Notes: generated by a model from the letters alone, not told the origin. Numbered from the stretch's first letter, positions 6,446-13,761 are shown. The stretch is DNA of 14,502 bases from Verrucomicrobiota bacterium (GCA_030916665.1 JAUPWC010000185.1:1-14502), one strand, 5' to 3'. Numbers and translations: made by a program.

Positions 6446-7162
6446 ATGACTAAACGTGTGAAAATGCCCGACACAACACCAGGCATGGAGGGAGGCGCCG
6501 CGTGCATCGGCCGGGTCGTGATAGTCGAGGATCAGCGGCTCGTGGCGGAGTTCCTGCAGTTTCACTGCCGCGACCTGCGGCTTGAGGTCATGCAGCATGC
6601 GACGGGTTTTTGCGATGGTCTGGCGGCGATCCGCCAGCGCCGGCCCGACCTCGTGCTGCTCGACATCTCCCTGCCAGACGGCGACGGACTCGAGCTCGCG
6701 AAACTCGTCATCGACGAGCAGCCGCGCGTGAAGATCCTGGCGATCTCCTCGCACCACGATCCGTGGACCATGCTCCAGGTGCAGCGCATCGGCATCCACG
6801 GCTTTGTGGACAAGAACGACCAGCGGCCGGCCGTGCTTACGGAGGCGATCCACGCCGTGCTGGGCGGCCGGGTCTTCTACACGCAGATCGTGAACCAATC
6901 GAGCGCGGCGATCCGGCGCGACCCGAAGTCCTTCGTGCGCGTGCTGTCGGATTACGAGATGCGCATCCTCTCCATGATCGGCGAGTCCAAGTCGGACGAC
7001 GAAATCGCGGCCGCGCTCAACGTGGCCTCGGCGACGGTCCAGTCGCGCCGGCGCGACATCATGCGCAAGCTGGACATCCACTCCACGCCCAAGCTGATCC
7101 ACTACGCGATCGTGAACGGTCTCACCCGGGCGGAACAACTGGGCCGGAAGAAGCCAACCTAG
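6446..7162 (+). CDS. Response regulator, NarL/FixJ type (receiver plus LuxR HTH)
   Basis: A 238-residue cytoplasmic transcription regulator. The receiver domain spans about residues 22-140 with acidic pair E28/D29, phospho-acceptor D73 in VLLDISLPDGDG, S101/S102 and K123. A LuxR-type helix-turn-helix follows at about 165-226 (LSDYEMRILSMIGE, then SDDEIAAALNVASATVQSRR and KLDIHSTPKLIHYA). Start ATG 6446 is one option; ATG 6464 gives 232 residues and would also keep the whole receiver. Neither has a good Shine-Dalgarno sequence. It converges on the hybrid histidine kinase with a 41-base overlap of 3' ends (7122-7162), and is the obvious candidate for the kinase's output protein. Its target genes are unknown; the kinase's own upstream region, shared with the peptide/YcaO pair, is a reasonable guess. 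Confidence 0.9.
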   Translation: MTKRVKMPDTTPGMEGGAACIGRVVIVEDQRLVAEFLQFHCRDLRLEVMQHATGFCDGLAAIRQRRPDLVLLDISLPDGDGLELAKLVIDEQPRVKILAISSHHDPWTMLQVQRIGIHGFVDKNDQRPAVLTEAIHAVLGGRVFYTQIVNQSSAAIRRDPKSFVRVLSDYEMRILSMIGESKSDDEIAAALNVASATVQSRRRDIMRKLDIHSTPKLIHYAIVNGLTRAEQLGRKKPT

Positions 7163-10100
7163 CGCGCAGGTTGGCGAGCGCCGTGGAAAACCGCGGCCAG
7201 AACACCTGCAGCTCGGGCCAGCGCCCCTTGGCCGAATCCTCCTCCAAGCGGCGGCACAGTTCGGCGAGATCGCTCTCGCGGATGAAGTTGCAGCGACCGC
7301 AGAGCCGGTGGGCGTAATGGGCGGCGTCGGCGTTGTGCCGGTTGCGGACGGCCTCCTCCAGCAGCCCGACCTCTTCCTGCAGTTCCGCGAGGTAGAGCGC
7401 GAGTTCGTCGGCGAAGCGCACCTGCTTCTTCGTGGCGAGCAGCCGGAGGTTGGCGAGGCCGTCGGTGACGGGTGCCGGCGCGGGCTCAGCAGAGCCGTCG
7501 TCGGCGATCACCTGCGCGGCCACCAACGCCTTGCGGAGCCGCTCCTGGGTGACGGGTTTGCCGAGAAAGGAGTCCATGCCGGCCTCGCGGCACTCGCGCA
7601 TTTTCTCCGGCGTGTTGAACGCGGTGGTGGCGAAGAGGCGCGCCTTGGCGGATCCGCCGGGCAGGGCGCGGATGCCCCGGGCGACTTCGAGGCCGCTCAT
7701 CCCCGGCAGATCGTAGTCGAGGAAGGCCAGCGCGTAGTCCTGACGCGCCGCGAGCGCGAGGGCCTCGTCGCCCGTGCCGACGGCGTCGGTGGTGCAGCCG
7801 AAATTTGCGAGCAGGTCGGCGAGCACGATGCGGTTGTATTCCTGGTCGTCCACCACAAGGGCGCGGAGTCGGGCGACCGGGTTGGCGTTGCGAACGGGAG
7901 CGGCCTCGGGATCGGCCGGTTCGGGCGCGTGTTCCAGCGGGACGCTGAAGTGGAAGCACGAGCCGCGGCCGGGCTCGCTTTCGAGCCAGATGCGCCCGCC
8001 CATTTTCTCGGCGTAGCCCTTGCAGAGCGCGAGCCCGAGGCCGGTGCCGGCCACCCGCCCGCCGCGGGCGGCGGCGCCGCGCTCGAACCGGCGGAAGAGG
8101 CGCTGCTGTTCCTCGGGCGAGATGCCGGGGCCCTCGTCGGCGACCGCAAAAATCACCTCGGTGCGGTTGCCGGAGCCGGCGGACCGGCACCAGACGGTGA
8201 CCTCCACCTTGCCGCGGCCGGAAAATTTCAGGGCGTTGCTGACGAAATTCAGCAGGATCTGGCGGATGCGGCGCGGGTCGCCGCGCAGGTGGCGTGGCAC
8301 GCCGGGGGAGACCGCGATCTCCACGGGGATGAGACGTTTTTCACTGTCGGCGGCGGTCATGGCCGCCACGGAATCGACCAGCGCGTACAGGTCGAAGGGC
8401 CTGGTCTCGATCTCGACGACCCCGGCCTGCATCCTGGAAAGATCGAGCAAGTCCTCCAGCAGCGAGGACAGGTGGTCGGCGCAGGCGCGCAGCAGACCGA
8501 ATTTACGCCGGCTTTCCGGATCGAGGCCCGCGGTGGGCAGCGTCTCGGAGATGCCGATGACGCCGTTCATCGGGTTGCGGATCTCGTGGCTGACGCCGGC
8601 GAGGAACTCGTCCTTGGCGGCGTTGGCCTTGACCAGCTCGGCGGTGCGCACCTGCACGAGCCCCTCGAGTTCCACGTTGCGTTCGCGGATGCGGCGTTCG
8701 CGCAACCGGATCGTGAGCCACACGCCGAAACCGAGCGCGAGCGTGTAGCCGGCGTAGGCGAGTTTCGACCGATACCAGGGCGGCAGAATGCGGAAGGTGA
8801 ACGCGGCGGGCTCGCTGGCCTGGCCGGCGGCATTTACGACCCGCGCCTCGAAGCGATAGATGCCTTCGGAGAGGCTGGTGAACGAATAGGCCCGGCGGTC
8901 GGTGAGGGGTGACCAAGCGGTGGCGCCCTGGGCGAGTCGGGTTTGCACCTGCCACTCCCGGTCCCGCGTCGGCTGGCCCGTGAACACCCGGAGCGCCACA
9001 CGGTGCCCGTCAAACGCGAATTCCGTCCCCGCACCGGCCCGGGATGCGCTGGAGCCCGTGGTGTCGAGCCGGAGCACCGGAGCCGGCGGGGTCGCGATGA
9101 CCGGGATCGCGTCGTAGTCGAACCGCAACAATCCCTCGGTGCCACCGACCCAGAGGATCGGGCGACCCTCCTCCTCAAAAAACCGGACGACCTGCACGAG
9201 GCCGATGGAAGCCAGCGCCGGCACATCCAGTTCCTGCCAGGTGGCACGACCATCGGGGCCGAGGCTGAGCCGGCCGAGTCCCTGGTTGCCCGGATTCGAA
9301 GCGGGCAGGCCGGTGCGCTTGAAGGCCAGCACGACTTCACTTCCGCCCGTCTGGGCCGCGGCCACCAAAGGAACCCGACCGGGCAGCGGCAGCAGCGGCC
9401 GGGCCGGCAATGCGCCGGCGGGGGCCAGCACCACGTTGTCCGTGGTGAACGCGATGATGTCGTCCTGCAGGCGCACGACAACGGCCGGCCCCTTGAAGGG
9501 ATGCTGCGTGGCGGGATCGTTCAGCGCCCTGGTTTCATCGCGGGCGGGGTCGGCCACAAACACGCCTTGGCTGGCGGTGCCGACCCAGACGGAACCTTGG
9601 GAGGTTTCCGCCAGCGAACTGGCGAAATCGGGAATGCTGCCAAAACGCCGGACAGAGAAACCGGTCTCCGTGGCGGCGGGCTGCAACAGCGCCAGATTGC
9701 TGCCCTCGGAGATCAGGTAGCTTCCCGGGGCGAATCGGGACGGTTCGATCCGGTGGGCTCCCTTGGCCAGCACGCGGTAGAGCGGGGTGATGCGATCGGC
9801 GGTGGCGAGGTCAGGTCCCCCGTGCCTTCCCACGAGCAGACCGTCGGGCGTGGTGCGCAAAGCGACGTAAGAGTTGGTAAAGCGGGCGTCCCGGGTGAAG
9901 CGGGCCTCGTGTTCCGCCCCGGCTTGTAGTCGGAAAATGCCCGACCGGTTGGCCACATGGAGGCCGTTGTCCGCGGCATCAAGATCCTGCGCCCCCGCCT
10001 CCAAGCCATTGCGCGAGGCGTGAAGGGTGACGGCACCGTTCGGCTCCAGCTGAAACAACCCGTCAGACGTGACCACCCACACGGTGCCATCCGCCAGCAC

Positions 10101-11012
10101 ATCGACATTCAGGATCGACTTGGCGGCAGGGTGGGCGGTTTCGTTGATCTGCCGCAGAATTTTTCCTTCGGGCGAAAGAACGAACAACCCCTGGCTGGCG
10201 GTGCCGACATAAAGACGTCCTGCAGGGTCGCGGGCCAGGGTGGTGGGAAACCCGGCGGTGACAATCCGGTTTAGCTCGGCGGAGAAGACGGTTTCAAGGG
10301 GGGCTTCCAACCGGAAAAAGCCCTGGTTGCTCAGCGCCAGCACACCGTGATCATCCCGGACCAGATCAATTATTCCGAACGAGGGAGGCAGCCGGGTGGT
10401 TGGCATTTCCAGCTGCGGCCCTGCTTCTGTGAGACGGTAAAGACCGGTTTCGATGTGGTGGAGCCAGGACTGACCGTCAACCTTGAGGGGGAAAATCCGG
10501 GAGGCTCCCGGAAATGGCCAGATTTTGAAGGCCGTGCCGTTCCAGCCGTAGAGTTTTTTTTCGCCGAAAAAGAAAACGCTTTTCCCCGCTACGGCGCAGC
10601 CCCAAACGTGGCCGGTCTGCCGCTCCTCGAGCGGCAGGTGTTCGAGGAGGGAATGATAGACGAACCTACCGAGTGAGGGTTCGGTGAAATAGCCGATTTC
10701 ATTCAGGGCTGCGGCCCACAGCCGGCCGTCGGGCGCGGGTTCCAGCGCTCGCAGGGCCTCGCCGTGTCCGACCGGGTGGGTGATCCATTCCTGACCGTCG
10801 AACACCGAAAGCCCGGAACTGCCCACCAGCAGCCGACCGAGCGAGTCCTGGGACACAAACCAGAGGTAGGGGTGCTTGGAGCCGAGCAGGTGCGAGGACT
10901 GGAATTCCATCCGCGGCAGGCCGGCCGTTTTGTCCTGCCAGGCACCGGAAACGGAGCTGCCCAAGAGTGCGCCTAGGGTGATCGCGAAGTAAAAAAAATG
11001 TCGCTTCCGCAT
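7122..11012 (-). CDS. Hybrid sensor histidine kinase with periplasmic propeller, receiver and HPt domains
   Basis: A 1296-residue inner-membrane sensor. Domains in order: signal peptide (about 1-24); large periplasmic region with propeller-type repeats (DGRLWA, GRLYVGTASQGLF, GTVWVVTSDGLF, GSVWVGTASQGVF, PILWVGGTEGLL) to about 640; Y_Y_Y-like domain about 660-742; membrane helix about 750-770; HisKA with H809 in SHEIRNPMNG; ATPase domain with N926, DEGPG at 959-963 and GTGLGL at 989-994; receiver with D1055/D1056, D1099 and K1152; C-terminal HPt with H1235 in AHRLCGRC. All phosphorelay residues are present. The frame can begin at GTG 11042, but ATG 11012 gives a clean signal peptide and has TTGGA upstream. 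Such propeller sensors often detect saccharides in Bacteroidetes; here the DNA-binding domain is absent and the neighbouring NarL-type protein probably gives the output. It is divergent from the peptide/YcaO genes. Confidence 0.92.
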   Translation of the reverse strand: MRKRHFFYFAITLGALLGSSVSGAWQDKTAGLPRMEFQSSHLLGSKHPYLWFVSQDSLGRLLVGSSGLSVFDGQEWITHPVGHGEALRALEPAPDGRLWAAALNEIGYFTEPSLGRFVYHSLLEHLPLEERQTGHVWGCAVAGKSVFFFGEKKLYGWNGTAFKIWPFPGASRIFPLKVDGQSWLHHIETGLYRLTEAGPQLEMPTTRLPPSFGIIDLVRDDHGVLALSNQGFFRLEAPLETVFSAELNRIVTAGFPTTLARDPAGRLYVGTASQGLFVLSPEGKILRQINETAHPAAKSILNVDVLADGTVWVVTSDGLFQLEPNGAVTLHASRNGLEAGAQDLDAADNGLHVANRSGIFRLQAGAEHEARFTRDARFTNSYVALRTTPDGLLVGRHGGPDLATADRITPLYRVLAKGAHRIEPSRFAPGSYLISEGSNLALLQPAATETGFSVRRFGSIPDFASSLAETSQGSVWVGTASQGVFVADPARDETRALNDPATQHPFKGPAVVVRLQDDIIAFTTDNVVLAPAGALPARPLLPLPGRVPLVAAAQTGGSEVVLAFKRTGLPASNPGNQGLGRLSLGPDGRATWQELDVPALASIGLVQVVRFFEEEGRPILWVGGTEGLLRFDYDAIPVIATPPAPVLRLDTTGSSASRAGAGTEFAFDGHRVALRVFTGQPTRDREWQVQTRLAQGATAWSPLTDRRAYSFTSLSEGIYRFEARVVNAAGQASEPAAFTFRILPPWYRSKLAYAGYTLALGFGVWLTIRLRERRIRERNVELEGLVQVRTAELVKANAAKDEFLAGVSHEIRNPMNGVIGISETLPTAGLDPESRRKFGLLRACADHLSSLLEDLLDLSRMQAGVVEIETRPFDLYALVDSVAAMTAADSEKRLIPVEIAVSPGVPRHLRGDPRRIRQILLNFVSNALKFSGRGKVEVTVWCRSAGSGNRTEVIFAVADEGPGISPEEQQRLFRRFERGAAARGGRVAGTGLGLALCKGYAEKMGGRIWLESEPGRGSCFHFSVPLEHAPEPADPEAAPVRNANPVARLRALVVDDQEYNRIVLADLLANFGCTTDAVGTGDEALALAARQDYALAFLDYDLPGMSGLEVARGIRALPGGSAKARLFATTAFNTPEKMRECREAGMDSFLGKPVTQERLRKALVAAQVIADDGSAEPAPAPVTDGLANLRLLATKKQVRFADELALYLAELQEEVGLLEEAVRNRHNADAAHYAHRLCGRCNFIRESDLAELCRRLEEDSAKGRWPELQVFWPRFSTALANLRARLASSGPVVPPG

Positions 11013-11180
11013 GGATATTCCAAGGTAGCAAAGTCGTATCACGCAACCCGCTGCCGGGCAAAGGACATTCGCACCTTGAATTGGGTTAAAACCCGTTCGG
11101 GTAAGAGGTATTTTTTGAACTGAATAAAGGCTCTTTCCTCGATCCGGTTTGGCGGGCGCGGATGCGATACTGGGGGTGAT
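11013..11180. promoter_or_regulatory. Divergent regulatory region between the hybrid kinase and the peptide/YcaO pair
   Basis: This 168-base region separates two start codons facing away from each other and must hold the promoter of at least the peptide/YcaO unit. Two overlapping, mutually exclusive small palindromes are visible: GGGTT-aa-AACCC at 11083-11094 and ACCCG-tt-CGGGT at 11091-11102. They could be a binding site or a switching hairpin. A TTGAAC at 11115-11120 could be a -35 box, but no good -10 follows. The last nine bases, GGGGGTGAT at 11172-11180, form the ribosome binding site of the 59-codon ORF. Confidence 0.45.
11172..11180 (+). promoter_or_regulatory. Near-perfect Shine-Dalgarno sequence of the 59-codon ORF
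   Basis: GGGGGTGAT directly precedes ATG 11181. It matches the consensus GGAGGTGAT at eight of nine positions, and the exception can pair with the 16S rRNA tail through a G-U wobble. The G run sits four bases from the ATG, slightly close. It stands out because most genes in this window have weak or no Shine-Dalgarno sequence, so it suggests strong translation and supports the small ORF as a real gene. Confidence 0.7.
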
Positions 11181-11360
11181 ATGAAAAACATCACCTCATC
11201 CTTCACGGGGCTCGCTTCGAGTCTCCTTCTCAATGCCGGTTTTTCGCGGGTTGCCCAGAAATTGGATCCGGTTTCCAGCCGGCCGAGCGAATTGGCCTCC
11301 GAGGCGCACGGTCCCGCCTATTGCTTGCCGACGGGTTTCACGCCGAAGCCGCGCAAGTGA
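11181..11360 (+). CDS. 59-residue peptide, candidate RiPP precursor
   Basis: A short ORF, not similar to anything I recognise. The N-terminal half (MKNITSSFTGLASSLLLNAG, then FSRVAQKLDP) has a hydrophobic, probably helical stretch. The middle is Ser/Glu/Ala-rich, and the end, GPAYCLPTGFTPKPRK, has the only cysteine (C48), two threonines, four prolines and a basic tail. That is the leader-plus-core layout of ribosomally made, modified peptides, with YCLPTGFTP a plausible core. Support for a real gene: a near-perfect Shine-Dalgarno sequence, third-position GC of about 72 percent, and a stop codon overlapping the GTG start of a YcaO-domain gene (GTGA, 11357-11360). YcaO enzymes modify peptide backbones, so precursor is the natural reading, but it is inference. 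Alternatives are a leader peptide that only couples translation, or a small exported protein. Confidence 0.6.
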   Translation: MKNITSSFTGLASSLLLNAGFSRVAQKLDPVSSRPSELASEAHGPAYCLPTGFTPKPRK

Positions 11361-12283
11361 ACCACGGTTTCGCGAATGCTCCCATGTTCAGCCTCGCATC
11401 ATACCGTTACCGTAACGTCCTGAATGAGTCGGGCGGGCCGGTTGCCCGGTTGCAGATCGCGGACATGACAGTCTGCGGGGCGCGGGAGTTTCTCGCCACG
11501 GCCTTCCTCCGCGAAGGCCTGACGGGCAAATTGTGGCAAAGCTCCGTGTTCAGCGTCGCCGATGGCGGGGGCACCTCGCCATCGCCGATGATTGCGAGGT
11601 TCATGGCGATATCCGAGGCCATGGAGCGGTGGGCCCACTGGCAGTTGCATCAGAGTTCGGCCGGGTGTCGCTACGGTTTTGACGTGGACCCTTCGAGCAA
11701 CGGCATGGCGGCGTTCCCGGGACTCCATGCCCGACAAGCCCGGTCGGGCGCCTTGATGGAGGCGGCGGAGCGATTCAATCTGCTTCACTGGTGGGAAGGC
11801 CATCTGCCCGCGGCCGAGTCGGAAACTCCGTGGCCGGGTGTGTGCGCCGCCACGATTTGCTCCGAGGCGCCCGGCGTCACCGTTATCCTGTTCCGGCGCA
11901 CGCCCGATGGATTTGTCGCCTACGGCCATGCGGCCGCGGCAGACTATGCCGTGGCCTGCCGCAAGGCGGCCATAGAAATGGAACGTCACGCGCTCATCAT
12001 TGCGCGCTATGTGCACGCGCATGCCGGCCGGCTCGGCGAGGGATTGCCGGAGCGCGCCCATCCGATCGAGCGACGCTGTCTGTTTTTTGCCACCGAGGCC
12101 GGCCACGAGCTCTTTCTGGAACGTCTCCGGTCGTCGCCCCGGCGGTCCGCCAAGCGTCCCGAGCTGGTGTTTGACGGGGTCGTGACCGGCCCGTGGTCGC
12201 GCTACGCCGATGTTTGGCGGGTGGTCTATGCCCCGCCCAGCGACCGGTTCCTCGGCCTGGAGGAAAATTATTTCTACTGGTAA
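11357..12283 (+). CDS. Compact YcaO-domain protein, candidate peptide-modifying enzyme
   Basis: YcaO proteins use ATP to activate backbone amides, forming azolines, amidines or thioamides in peptides. This 308-residue protein shows the three expected ATP-site regions: SEAMERW (E87, E90, R91); SSNGMAAFPG at 113-122 leading to MEAAERF (E135, E138, R139) and a WW pair; and KAAIEMER at 203-210. It is shorter than usual (many are about 400 residues or more). The distance between the first two ExxER motifs is only 48 residues, and the C-terminus (LEENYFYW) lacks the proline-rich PxPxP tail of many azoline-forming members. No partner (TfuA, E1-like or Ocin-ThiF protein) is visible. Start choice: GTG 11357 overlaps the peptide stop; ATG 11384 (299 residues) and TTG 11321 also fit. 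Assignment is by motif recognition, and the specific chemistry is unknown. Confidence 0.7.
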   Translation: MNHGFANAPMFSLASYRYRNVLNESGGPVARLQIADMTVCGAREFLATAFLREGLTGKLWQSSVFSVADGGGTSPSPMIARFMAISEAMERWAHWQLHQSSAGCRYGFDVDPSSNGMAAFPGLHARQARSGALMEAAERFNLLHWWEGHLPAAESETPWPGVCAATICSEAPGVTVILFRRTPDGFVAYGHAAAADYAVACRKAAIEMERHALIIARYVHAHAGRLGEGLPERAHPIERRCLFFATEAGHELFLERLRSSPRRSAKRPELVFDGVVTGPWSRYADVWRVVYAPPSDRFLGLEENYFYW

Positions 12284-12328
12284 CGGCCACAGGCGCCGAA
12301 TGAGTCGTTCATGCGGGGGGGAATCAAA

Positions 12329-12604
12329 GGGGTCAGGCCGTTGTTTGTTGATTTTTATGCTTATCCGAGAATTTTATACGGAGCGGCAGAGCCCTTCTGC
12401 ACAGCCGGATGATATTCTGAGATAATTTATAAAATAATCTATTGAAGTTAAATACGAAAATTATTGATCAATCCAAACCAAGGGTTTGGCGATCAGGCCC
12501 TGCGGCGTTTGCAAGGTGACTGGTTGTTCAACGTGGGGCCAGAAATCGCAATTTGAGCTGGAATCAGCGGATTATGACAAATCAACAAACAACGGCCTGA
12601 CCCC
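12329..12604. mobile_element. MITE-like element with perfect 26-bp inverted ends
   Basis: A 276-bp element bounded by perfect 26-bp inverted repeats at 12329-12354 and 12579-12604, starting GGGGTCAGGCCG at the outer edge. The identity stops exactly at both ends and no target duplication is obvious. The core at about 12410-12472 is strikingly AT-rich against the surrounding GC-rich DNA. No transposase or other ORF fits inside. The GGGGTCAGG outer motif resembles sequences I associate with REP-linked IS200/IS605-type (Y1) transposases, so it may be moved by a transposase elsewhere; this is recollection, not a search. It lies 45 bases after the YcaO stop and 16 bases before the AraC stop, between convergent genes, and would form a long stem in transcripts from either side. 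Confidence 0.8.
12465..12495. repeat. Interrupted hairpin inside the MITE-like element
   Basis: TGATC (12465-12469) pairs with GATCA (12491-12495), and after a small internal loop CCAAACC (12473-12479) pairs with GGTTTGG (12483-12489) around a 3-base AAG loop. A subterminal hairpin with an internal mismatch is the kind of structure single-strand (Y1) transposases can recognise. It could also act as a weak terminator, but no T-run follows. Confidence 0.5.
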
Positions 12605-12620
12605 ATTGCAGAGAAGTCGC

Positions 12621-13493
12621 TCAGGCACGCATGGCGCGCTCGCCGGGGCGAGCGCTGAATTCGCGCACGGGCACGATGCCGGCCGGGAGCGGCCGGATGA
12701 AGCGGTCGATCAGCCGACGGCGCCACGTGGAGGGCGTAAAACGGTGCACGGCCTTGTAGTCGCGGCAGAAATGGCTGGCGCCCGTGTAGCCGCAGAGGCG
12801 GGCGATCTCGTCGAGTGTGAGGTTGGTGCGGCCCAGCAGGTCCTGCGCCTGGTCGAGGCGCGTGCGGCGGAAGAGCTGCTTGGGGCTAGCACCGCGCACC
12901 TCGCGGAACAGCCGGCGCAGGTGGCTCGGCGACACGTGGATGGCGTCGGCTACCTCCTTGACGGACGGCCGGTGCTGAAGCTGGTCCGCATACCACGAGA
13001 GCGCGCGCTCGACACGGAAGCTCGCGACGTCGGTGAGCGTGAGCGGTTCGGCGGCCTGCCGGTCGCCTTCGAGCAGCAGGAGCGCGAGGTCCATCAGGTG
13101 GCGCTGGTAGTGCAGCGGGCTGGCCACCACGGGATGACAGAAATGCGGCTCGATCCCACGGGCGATCTCCTCGAGCCGCCAGATGGCGGTCTCGTCGAGC
13201 GGGCGCGAGATCCAGCCGCCGCGGGCGCGCACAATCTCGTCGAGCGGATGGGGCACGCTGCTGAAGTGCAGCACCAGGCGGCGGTAGCTGCGGCGGCCGT
13301 CGTCGAGCCAGGCGTGCGGACATTCGGGGGCGAACAGCCAGAGGGTGCGTTCCTTCAGCGCGACGGGGGCGGTGTCGCGGAGCGTCACGGCGCAGCGGCC
13401 CTCGGTCACGGCATAGAATTCCCAGTTCGTGCGCGTGTTGCAGCGCATGCGCTCTTTCCAATGAATGCGGCCGTGAGCGAAATAGCGGAGCAT
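12621..13493 (-). CDS. AraC-family transcriptional regulator
   Basis: A 290-residue regulator with an N-terminal cupin-like sensing domain (WEFYAVTEGRCAVTLRDTAPV, then LWLFAPECPHAW) and a C-terminal AraC DNA-binding domain with two helix-turn-helix motifs (PSVKEVADAIHVSPSHLRRLFREV and LTLDEIARLCGYTGASHFCRDYKA). The usual closing segment FTPSTWRRR follows. Start: the frame is open up to 13724, but 13689-13716 forms the terminator of the upstream receptor gene and 13615-13670 is a repeat, so a start that far up is unlikely. ATG 13493 is preferred; ATG 13601 (326 residues) is possible, though its extra codons have lower third-position GC. Its target may be the adjacent receptor gene or a sugar pathway elsewhere; the ligand is unknown. 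The MITE-like element ends 16 bases after its stop. Confidence 0.88.
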   Translation of the reverse strand: MLRYFAHGRIHWKERMRCNTRTNWEFYAVTEGRCAVTLRDTAPVALKERTLWLFAPECPHAWLDDGRRSYRRLVLHFSSVPHPLDEIVRARGGWISRPLDETAIWRLEEIARGIEPHFCHPVVASPLHYQRHLMDLALLLLEGDRQAAEPLTLTDVASFRVERALSWYADQLQHRPSVKEVADAIHVSPSHLRRLFREVRGASPKQLFRRTRLDQAQDLLGRTNLTLDEIARLCGYTGASHFCRDYKAVHRFTPSTWRRRLIDRFIRPLPAGIVPVREFSARPGERAMRA

Positions 13494-13614
13494 ACCGGGC
13501 GTGGGGTGGGGTTGGGCGCATAGTGCGGGCCGACGTTGCGCAAACCAGTCCGGTCCGAATCGGCCAGTCCGAGAGGCCTGGTCCGATCGGGAGCCGGTCA
13601 TTGGGTCGGTCTGT

Positions 13615-13670
13615 TGTAACGGAGCGCTGCGAGCGCCGATGTCCCGACGGCGGTCATGGTCCGCCGCTTC
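13615..13670. repeat. Degenerate copy of the double-hairpin palindromic repeat
   Basis: It begins TGTAACGGAGCGCT, then GCGAGCGCCG, and ends with CGGCGGTC-at-GGTCCGCCGC-TTC. It aligns, in opposite orientation, with the 50-bp element at 2665-2714, with a longer spacer between the two hairpins and several substitutions. It lies between the AraC start and the receptor terminator. Confidence 0.6.
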
Positions 13671-13681
13671 CGCGTTTGGGC

Positions 13682-13716
13682 AAAGAAAAGGCCGGCACCC
13701 CCAACGGTGCCGGCCT
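13682..13716 (-). terminator. Rho-independent terminator of the TonB-dependent receptor gene
   Basis: A perfect 11-bp stem AGGCCGGCACC/GGTGCCGGCCT at 13689-13699 and 13706-13716 has a 6-base loop. On the minus strand it is followed directly by TTTTCTTTG. It lies about 45 bases past the receptor stop codon. It separates the receptor's transcript from the AraC gene that follows on the same strand, and argues against a far-upstream AraC start. Confidence 0.85.
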
Positions 13717-13761
13717 GAGGGCACCGCGCCGGTGAGGGCGGGATGCGTCCACCAAAGCGGT

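Noticed and set aside
6404..7138. Long minus-strand extension of rsmE, making a 484-residue protein
   Set aside because: The extra part lies antisense to the response regulator, is rich in Arg/His/Asp as expected of a shadow frame, and has no family similarity; RsmE similarity begins at TTG 6403.
11013..11042. GTG 11042 as the start of the hybrid kinase
   Set aside because: It adds ten residues ahead of a good signal peptide; ATG 11012 has a better upstream sequence.
11321..11356. TTG 11321 as the YcaO start
   Set aside because: It would overlap the peptide gene by 40 bases with no Shine-Dalgarno sequence; GTG 11357 overlapping the stop is simpler.
11181..12283. Peptide ORF as the frameshifted N-terminus of the YcaO protein
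   Set aside because: The peptide has its own strong ribosome binding site and stop, the GTGA overlap is typical of separate coupled genes, and the YcaO frame already has about 86 residues before its first ExxER motif. It cannot be excluded without homologues.
12486..13523. Plus-strand frame of 345 codons opposite the AraC gene
   Set aside because: Shadow frame starting within the MITE-like element; the AraC motifs are clear on the minus strand.
13494..13724. AraC regulator starting at 13724
   Set aside because: That N-terminus would be encoded by the receptor's intrinsic terminator and a palindromic repeat and shows no family similarity.
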